Of a DNA stretch of 8,948 bases, positions 5,052-8,948 are shown piece after piece. The translations under genes and the position numbers were made by a program. The stretch's first letter is position 1, and every line of letters starts with the position of its first letter. The stretch is from the NCBI GenBank assembly GCA_946477505.1, contig CAMKYP010000132.1, positions 1 through 8,948 of the forward strand, given 5' to 3'. The notes beneath the pieces are model-generated. The model saw nothing but the letters and a program-made list of their open reading frames with translations, had not been told where the DNA came from and made no database searches. This DNA comes from an uncultured Dechloromonas sp. (GTDB lineage: Bacteria > Pseudomonadota > Gammaproteobacteria > Burkholderiales > Rhodocyclaceae).

Positions 5052-6722
5052 TCAGGCTCCGATCATGTCGCGGTTGGCAGCGCCCGGTGGCACCATGGGA
5101 TAGACTTTTTGCTCGGCATCGATGCTGGCATGGATGAGGTATGGGCCGGGGCGGTTGATGGCTTCCATCAGTGCAGCGCAAGGGTTGGCGGCCTGATCGA
5201 GATCGACGGCTGCAATTCCGAAGCCTTGGGCTACCTTGATGAAGTCGGGTGTGGACTTGAATTGGGAGGCGAACAGCCGCTCCCCGTAGAACAATGTCTG
5301 CTGTTGATGCACCAGGCCGAGGGTCGCGTTGTTCATCAGCACGATCTTGACGTTCGCCCCTTCCTCGGCGGCCGTGACCAGTTCCTGGATATTCATCAGG
5401 ATTGAGCCGTCGCCGGTGAAGCACACCACGGTCCTCTCTGGTTCGGCCAGTGCCGCCCCGATCGCAGCGGGAACGCCGAAGCCCATGGTGCCGAGGCCGC
5501 CGGAGGTGAGCCATTGCCGCGGGCGACGCAGGGGGTAAGCCTGGGCAACCCACATCTGGTGCTGGCCGACATCGGTGGCAATGGTGGCCTCGTCGTCGAG
5601 ACAGGCAGCAACGGTGCGAATCAGCCCGAAGTGCGACAGCGGATTGTCCTGCTCTGGCATCACGAGGGGATACTCGGATTTGAGGTCGGCGATGCGTTGC
5701 AGCCACTGGGCGCGCCTGTTCTCGGCGACCGCCGGTATCAGCCTGAGCAGCGCTGCTGAGACATCGGCTGTGATCCCGATGTGGGCGGTCTTGATCTTGT
5801 CCAGCTCCGCCGGGTCAATGTCGATGTGAATGATCTTCGCCTGCGGGCAGAAGGCGGCAACCTTGCCGGTGGCGCGGTCGTCGAAGCGGGCACCGACGGC
5901 GATCAGGAGGTCGCACTCATCCAGCGCCAGATTTGTGTAGCGGGCTGCATGCATGCCGAGCATACCCAGCGACAAGGCATGATCGACCGGCATGGCGCCC
6001 AGTCCCATCAAGGTCATCACGGTCGGCAAACCGGCCTTCTCGGCCAACCGGATAGCTTCCCCGGATGCACCCGAGTGCACGACACCGCCGCCCAGGTAGA
6101 GAATCGGGCGCTTGGCGGCGTTGATCATGGCCGCCGCTTCGGACAGCGCCCAACCGTCAGGCTCAGGCGGCGACTGGCGCCGGCCGGGAGTAGGCCATTC
6201 CTCAATGTCGATGACTTGCAGCTGCACATCCTTCGGAATGTCGACCAACACGGGACCGGGGCGACCCGAGGCGGCGAGCTCGAAGGCGCGAGGGATTACT
6301 TCGAGCAGTTCATCGGCCGAGGACACAAGGAAGTTGTGCTTGGTGATCGGGATCGATAAACCGTAGGTGTCGACTTCCTGGAAAGCGTCGGTTCCGATCA
6401 TGGCCTTGGGTACTTGACCGGTGATCGCGACCAGAGGAATTGAATCGAGCTTGGCATCGGCGATGGCGGTCAGCAGGTTGGTCGCCCCGGGGCCGGATGA
6501 GGCCAGGCAGACGGCTGTCTGGCCGCTGGCGCGGGCCATGCCCTGGGCCATGAAGCCGGCGCCCTGTTCGTGCCGGGCCAGCACGTGGTGGATGATGGAT
6601 GATTGCCCGAGGGCATCGTAGATCGGCAGGATGGCACCGCCGGGAATGCCGGTGACGGTGCGGATGCCTTGGCGTTCAAGCAGCCGTATGGTGATCTGGG
6701 CGCCGTTCAGTGTGTCTGTCAT
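5052..6722 (-). CDS. ilvB: Acetolactate synthase catalytic (large) subunit, AHAS I type
   Basis: ThDP-, FAD- and Mg-dependent enzyme that condenses two pyruvates to 2-acetolactate (valine/leucine) or pyruvate with 2-ketobutyrate (isoleucine). The 556-residue product follows E. coli IlvB almost throughout: catalytic Glu52 in LARHEQGAGF, GPGATNL, GQVPKAMIGTDAFQEVDTYG, SGRPGPVLVDIPKDVQ, PILYLGGGV, the C-terminal ThDP motif starting GDGS (437-440) and ending NN (464-465), and the last block AEQKVYPMVPPGAAN. Gln474 (LGLVHQQQ) sits where AHAS II has the Trp that selects 2-ketobutyrate, as in AHAS I, suggesting an enzyme biased to acetolactate. ATG 6722 has AAGGAA about six bases upstream. The gene is preceded by a valine-codon attenuator and followed directly by ilvN. 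It may be a second AHAS beside a standard ilvIH-ilvC operon elsewhere. Confidence 0.95.
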   Translation of the reverse strand: MTDTLNGAQITIRLLERQGIRTVTGIPGGAILPIYDALGQSSIIHHVLARHEQGAGFMAQGMARASGQTAVCLASSGPGATNLLTAIADAKLDSIPLVAITGQVPKAMIGTDAFQEVDTYGLSIPITKHNFLVSSADELLEVIPRAFELAASGRPGPVLVDIPKDVQLQVIDIEEWPTPGRRQSPPEPDGWALSEAAAMINAAKRPILYLGGGVVHSGASGEAIRLAEKAGLPTVMTLMGLGAMPVDHALSLGMLGMHAARYTNLALDECDLLIAVGARFDDRATGKVAAFCPQAKIIHIDIDPAELDKIKTAHIGITADVSAALLRLIPAVAENRRAQWLQRIADLKSEYPLVMPEQDNPLSHFGLIRTVAACLDDEATIATDVGQHQMWVAQAYPLRRPRQWLTSGGLGTMGFGVPAAIGAALAEPERTVVCFTGDGSILMNIQELVTAAEEGANVKIVLMNNATLGLVHQQQTLFYGERLFASQFKSTPDFIKVAQGFGIAAVDLDQAANPCAALMEAINRPGPYLIHASIDAEQKVYPMVPPGAANRDMIGA

Positions 6723-6736
6723 GGAGGTTCCTTTTA

Positions 6737-6752
6737 GGTTGTCGGCTCAACC
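6737..6752 (-). repeat. Small hairpin in the ilvB 5' leader after the attenuator
   Basis: On the minus strand GGTTG (6752-6748) and CAACC (6741-6737) can form a 5-bp stem with a 6-base loop, ending just before the AAGGAA ribosome binding site. It may modestly tune ilvB initiation; a chance repeat of this size is quite possible. Confidence 0.25.
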
Positions 6753-6762
6753 GGCAGGCTCC

Positions 6763-6799
6763 AAAACAAAACCCCCGCCGGTTTGTGCCGGCGGGGGTT
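6763..6799 (-). terminator. Intrinsic terminator acting as attenuator of ilvBN
   Basis: Transcribed leftward, AACCCCCGCCGG (6799-6788) and CCGGCGGGGGTT (6781-6770) form a perfect 12-bp stem with a 6-base loop, followed by TTTTGTTTT (6771-6763). It lies between the valine-rich leader ORF and ilvB, on the strand of ilvB and 41 bases before its ATG, so it can only be a conditional terminator. On the opposite strand no T-tract follows, so it is not a terminator for rightward transcription. Confidence 0.9.
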
Positions 6800-6841
6800 G
6801 TGGTGAATTCCTGATGTTTCGGTTTACCTGACCCGCGACGG
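6788..6841 (-). promoter_or_regulatory. Predicted antiterminator pairing of the ilvBN attenuator
   Basis: The RNA segment CCGUCGCGGG (6841-6832, codons 32-35 of the leader peptide) can pair with CCCGCCGG (6795-6788) in the 5' arm of the terminator, giving 8 bp with a 2-base bulge. Forming it breaks the terminator stem. A ribosome stalled at the valine codons around 18-22 leaves 6841-6832 free; one that reaches the stop codon covers it. An additional 7-bp pairing GTACGCG (6877-6871) with CGCGTGC (6847-6841) could be the pause hairpin. The pairing was found by eye. Confidence 0.6.
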
Positions 6842-6934
6842 CACGCGCGTTACGACGCCTACCTTGATTACGCGTACGACGACCGGCGACACTGCATGGG
6901 CAGCGGCGGAGCGGAAGGATCGGGTAGCGTTCAT
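6824..6934 (-). CDS. ilvBN leader peptide, valine-rich (IvbL-like)
   Basis: A 36-codon ORF from ATG (6934) to TAA (6826-6824) whose second half reads VSPVVVRVIKVGVVTRV. Ten of 36 codons are valine (15, 18, 19, 20, 22, 25, 27, 28, 31, 35) and one is isoleucine (23); there is no leucine codon. E. coli IvbL, the ilvBN leader peptide, has a comparable AVVVVRVVVVVG run. Stalling at these codons when valyl-tRNA is scarce would allow antitermination into ilvB. It is the first open frame after a good promoter, and its end overlaps the predicted antiterminator arm. The weak point is the start: no Shine-Dalgarno is evident before ATG 6934, and the upstream frame closes at a TAG without another ordinary start codon. 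The peptide presumably has no role beyond being translated. I keep the symbol empty because naming it ivbL would be by analogy. Confidence 0.82.
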   Translation of the reverse strand: MNATRSFRSAAAHAVSPVVVRVIKVGVVTRVPSRVR

Positions 6935-6969
6935 TGAGGTGGGGACCGGTAAATCTGTGATGGTTGCGA

Positions 6970-6998
6970 ACTATCGCCGAGTCATTCGGGAAAATCAA
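6970..6998 (-). promoter_or_regulatory. Promoter of the ilvBN leader transcript
   Basis: On the minus strand -35 TTGATT (6998-6993) and -10 GATAGT (6975-6970) are separated by exactly 17 bp. A start near 6963 would give about 29 nt before the leader-peptide ATG. The -35 matches consensus at four of six positions, the -10 at four of six. Confidence 0.6.
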
Positions 6999-7047
6999 GC
7001 ATGCTGTGAGTAGGGGTATTTTGTTGCGCTTGATTGCTTGTTGTCGC

Positions 7048-7308
7048 TCAGGCCGCGACGGCAAATCCCTTGACCTGGTGGCGTTCCAGGCGCCGCATCT
7101 CGGCACGGAAGGCAACCTGTTGCCCGGCGGTGATCATCCGCTGGCCCGAACTGCCATTCCACTCGAACTGTACGTCGTTGAGGTGAACCCCGGCGTGAAT
7201 CAGCGCATTGGCCAATTCGCGCAATTCAGCTTTTTGTATGCGGCAACCATCGCTCAATGTGGCTATGAATTCGTTCTTGAACAGGATAATGCTGGCAGCT
7301 GTCGTCAT
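7048..7308 (-). CDS. Hypothetical small protein, 86 residues
   Basis: I do not recognise this protein. It is real on the strength of its ribosome binding site: AGGAGGA lies eight bases before the ATG at 7308, the best in the window. The sequence begins MTTAASIILFKNEFIATLSDG and continues with an Ala/Leu/Glu helix (KAELRELANALIHAG), a short strand-like segment (NDVQFEWNGSSG) and a basic C-terminal helix (VAFRAEMRRLERHQVKG). There is no signal peptide or membrane segment, and only one cysteine (Cys22), so metal binding through cysteines is unlikely. It is probably a small cytoplasmic alpha/beta protein. It lies upstream of the ilvBN leader on the same strand with no obvious terminator between, and is divergent from the receiver-GGDEF gene across a 229-bp region. 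Its function is unknown. Confidence 0.75.
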   Translation of the reverse strand: MTTAASIILFKNEFIATLSDGCRIQKAELRELANALIHAGVHLNDVQFEWNGSSGQRMITAGQQVAFRAEMRRLERHQVKGFAVAA

Positions 7309-7355
7309 GTCGTTTTCCTCCTGAAGCTAAGGTAGCCCGATGCCAGTTGAGTAGT

Positions 7356-7373
7356 GTGTGGCGTATTCCACAC
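7356..7373. repeat. Inverted repeat GTGTGG-N6-CCACAC in divergent promoter region
   Basis: Perfect 6-bp arms (7356-7361 and 7368-7373) around CGTATT, about 50 bp upstream of the hypothetical gene start. Four T follow on the plus strand, but there is no plus-strand gene upstream to terminate. The spacing suits a dimeric regulator site near the promoter of the leftward gene; the regulator is unknown. Confidence 0.4.
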
Positions 7374-7432
7374 TTTTCCGGAAATACCTTGGGTGCCCGT
7401 TCGCGGATGGGGGCGCAAAAAATTGACGGAAT

Positions 7433-7467
7433 GTTGGCCGATCAAGCACTTGCATTTATCGGCCAAC
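7433..7467. repeat. 10-bp inverted repeat upstream of the receiver-GGDEF gene
   Basis: GTTGGCCGAT (7433-7442) and ATCGGCCAAC (7458-7467) are perfect inverted arms separated by 15 bases, and the centre itself holds a small repeat CAAGCACTTG (7443-7452). Neither neighbouring gene ends here, so a terminator role is unlikely. It could be an operator or a structured element in a long 5' leader of the gene starting at 7538. Confidence 0.5.
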
Positions 7468-7488
7468 GAAGTTTTACATCGTCGAACC

Positions 7489-7519
7489 TTGACGGGGGCT
7501 ACCATGTCTCGCTTACACT
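7489..7519 (+). promoter_or_regulatory. Possible promoter of the receiver-GGDEF gene
   Basis: TTGACG (7489-7494) and TACACT (7514-7519) are reasonable -35 and -10 hexamers, but the 19-bp spacer is longer than ideal. A start near 7526 would leave only about 12 bases before ATG 7538, but about 54 before the alternative ATG 7580. Confidence 0.35.
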
Positions 7520-7537
7520 CTCATTTTTAAGAAGCAA

Positions 7538-8866
7538 ATGAGCCAAGCGTTTGAAACGGCTCAGGATGCTGGCAAAGAGATGACATTGAAGCGAAAAGTT
7601 CTGGTTGCCGATGCCTCGAAGGTGGTTCGCGCATCGCTGTCCAAACATCTGGCTGAGCATTTCGAGGTTCGCGAGGAGGCAAGCGGTGAGTCTGCCTGGC
7701 AAACATTGGTTCTCGATAGCGCCATTGTCGGTGTTGTTTCCGGCGTCAGCCTGACGAAGCTCGATGGCCTAGATCTGCTGGAGCGGATTCGCGAAAGCAA
7801 ATTGTCGCGCCTCAAATCGCTTCCGTTCTTTCTCGTCGTTTCAAATTCTTTTGGCGAGTCGGAGCGGATGCATGCCCGCGCCCGCGGTGTAACCGATTTT
7901 GTTGCCAAGGATTCCAGCAATACCTCGCTGGAGAGCGTGACTTCCATTCTGCTGGGTTTTGCGCACGATGAGCAGGATGGCTTCGGCGGAGAGGTTCTTG
8001 ACGCGCTTCCCGCCACCGCGGTGTCAGCCGATATCCATCCTGAAGACCTGGCGATGCGTACCGATGTTGGTGTCAGTGATGTTCTTGGAACGCTGGGAGA
8101 CATGGCGGGACTTGAACCCTCGAGTTTCGATGTGCCTGGGCGGGCCGAGGAAAGTCTGGGGCACGAAAGTCCAGTGTATGCGCAGGCTCATCTGGATGCG
8201 GCGTTGGCAAAGATGCTTCCCGGTGCTGCCGACGGACATGGGGTCAGCGTTCTGGCCTTCGGGCTTGATAACTGCCAGGAGCTGATTGATCGGCATGGCG
8301 AGGAGCTCGTCGCACGAACGCTCGAGAAATTTTCCTTCATGGTTGCCAGGAAAATCAGGCCGGAGGACGTGATCAGCCAGCTTCCGGGCGGACGGATCGT
8401 CATCATTGCGCCGGCGACGACGAGTGCAATCTGTTCGGGATTCGCGAACCGTATTTGCAAGGCAATGGCGACGGCGCAAATCGCGGTTCGCGGTCAGCGT
8501 ATCGACCTGACCGTCAGTGCCGGCGTTGCCGTGATTCCCGAGGATGGCGCTTCTCTTTCCGGGCAGGAGTTGCTGAATCTGGCCAATACCCGCCTTGATG
8601 ATGCGCAGCGTGCGGGGGGCAACCGGGTTGTTGCCAAAGCCAATACCAAGGGGGGCGACTTGGGGAGCTGTGAGGCGTTTGTGCCCCAGCTCAAGGAACT
8701 GCTTGCATCGGTCGATCCGGCCATCTTGCGTCCTTGTCTCGGGACCGTTGGCTTGCAATTGATTCCGCTGCTCAAGGAGATCGAGAGCAGTTTCCGCCTC
8801 GGCTTGCCAATCGATGACTTGAAGCGGCGCTTGTGGGACAAGGCGCGGGCTGAACGCATGCTTTGA
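7538..8866 (+). CDS. Pseudo-receiver / degenerate GGDEF protein, probable c-di-GMP receptor
   Basis: A 442-residue cytoplasmic protein with two signalling domains. Residues about 18-140 resemble a response-regulator receiver (KRKVLVADASKVVRASLSKHL; DGLDLLERIR; LVVSNS; GVTDFVAKDSS). The acidic pair is reduced to Asp25 and the phospho-aspartate position reads VVSGVSL (66-72), so phosphorylation is unlikely. After a variable linker (141-215), residues 216-370 follow a GGDEF domain (VLAFGLDNCQELIDRHG; LTVSAGVAVIPEDG; ARLDDAQRAGGNRV-like end at 352-364). Its GGDEF signature is PGGRI (283-287), so it should not make c-di-GMP. The inhibitory-site motif RPED (Arg274, Asp277) stands at the canonical five residues before it. 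The helical C-terminus (about 378-442) is unrecognised. ATG 7538 has only weak AAGAAG; ATG 7580 (MTLKRKVLVAD) is an equally possible start. Loosely comparable to Caulobacter PopA in logic. Confidence 0.85.
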   Translation: MSQAFETAQDAGKEMTLKRKVLVADASKVVRASLSKHLAEHFEVREEASGESAWQTLVLDSAIVGVVSGVSLTKLDGLDLLERIRESKLSRLKSLPFFLVVSNSFGESERMHARARGVTDFVAKDSSNTSLESVTSILLGFAHDEQDGFGGEVLDALPATAVSADIHPEDLAMRTDVGVSDVLGTLGDMAGLEPSSFDVPGRAEESLGHESPVYAQAHLDAALAKMLPGAADGHGVSVLAFGLDNCQELIDRHGEELVARTLEKFSFMVARKIRPEDVISQLPGGRIVIIAPATTSAICSGFANRICKAMATAQIAVRGQRIDLTVSAGVAVIPEDGASLSGQELLNLANTRLDDAQRAGGNRVVAKANTKGGDLGSCEAFVPQLKELLASVDPAILRPCLGTVGLQLIPLLKEIESSFRLGLPIDDLKRRLWDKARAERML

Positions 8867-8948
8867 GCAGTGCCTCCAGGCAAGGTTTTGGGCCGAGCCT
8901 TGGAAACAAACCGGTCTTAGAACCGCTAACAAAATGATCAAGGTCGCT
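8867..8948 (+). other. Window end: tail region with possible start of another gene
   Basis: After the stop, CAAGG (8881-8885) and CCTTG (8898-8902) could form a weak hairpin without a T-tract, so it is not a convincing terminator. An ATG at 8934 opens MIKVA up to the window edge. No Shine-Dalgarno is evident and five codons prove nothing; it may be the start of the next gene. Confidence 0.2.

Noticed and set aside
5050..5706. Long upstream extension of the ilvN frame into ilvB
   Set aside because: The upstream codons are the ilvB gene read in another frame; ilvN is complete from ATG 5049 with conserved length.
6747..7115. 122-codon minus-strand frame spanning the ilvBN leader
   Set aside because: It crosses the terminator hairpin and promoter and overlaps the 86-residue gene; the Val-rich frame within the same stretch explains the region better.
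8881..8902. Hairpin CAAGG/CCTTG after the receiver-GGDEF gene as terminator
   Set aside because: Only 5 bp, large loop and no following T-tract.
8024..8941. 305-codon minus-strand open frame over the receiver-GGDEF gene
   Set aside because: Antisense shadow of a gene with conserved domain motifs; no plausible start signal or domain.
1..8948. Mobile element, CRISPR, tRNA or rRNA
   Set aside because: No transposase or integrase motif, no terminal or spaced direct repeats, and no cloverleaf or rRNA-like stretch seen on either strand.

Overview
The window looks like chromosomal DNA from a Betaproteobacterium, most plausibly of the Rhodocyclales (Dechloromonas/Azonexus-like). That placement is inferred from GC-rich coding sequence, the combination of bacteriohemerythrin, c-di-GMP proteins and RND efflux, and general protein character; no search was possible. 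There is no sign of phage, transposon, CRISPR, rRNA or tRNA. The genes are densely packed and mostly read leftward.

Layout. Positions 1-860 (-) hold the N-terminal 286 codons of an AcrA/MexA-type RND efflux adaptor. It is divergent from an AcrR-like TetR repressor (987-1613, +). The 126-bp gap between them carries a palindrome very close to the E. coli AcrR operator, sitting inside the spacer of a near-consensus promoter for the efflux gene. Then come menC (1628-2608, -) and menB (2605-3429, -), two menaquinone genes joined by a GTGA stop/start overlap, and a bacteriohemerythrin (3561-4043, -). A 338-bp gap with an FNR/ANR-type box separates the hemerythrin from a divergent single-domain PilZ protein (4382-4729, +).

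The branched-chain amino acid part follows on the minus strand: ilvB (5052-6722) and ilvN (4738-5049) encode an acetolactate synthase of the E. coli AHAS I type. Upstream of ilvB there is a complete, apparently unannotated attenuation system: a promoter (6998-6970), a 36-residue leader peptide with ten valine codons (6934-6824), a 12-bp GC-rich terminator hairpin followed by a T-rich tract (6799-6763), and a competing antiterminator pairing. It resembles E. coli ivbL-ilvBN in logic and partly in peptide sequence, and is the most interesting regulatory find here.

Right of this lie an unrecognised 86-residue protein with an excellent ribosome binding site (7048-7308, -) and, divergent from it, a 442-residue protein (7538-8866, +). 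The latter fuses a receiver domain lacking its phospho-aspartate to a GGDEF domain whose signature has decayed to PGGRI but whose RxxD c-di-GMP inhibitory site is intact, so it is probably a c-di-GMP receptor rather than a cyclase. With the PilZ protein, the window holds two likely c-di-GMP effectors.

The blocks (efflux, menaquinone, O2-binding/c-di-GMP, valine biosynthesis, c-di-GMP effector) appear to be independent transcription units rather than one pathway. The only shared theme is adaptation to changing oxygen: menaquinone genes, hemerythrin and an FNR-type box lie side by side.
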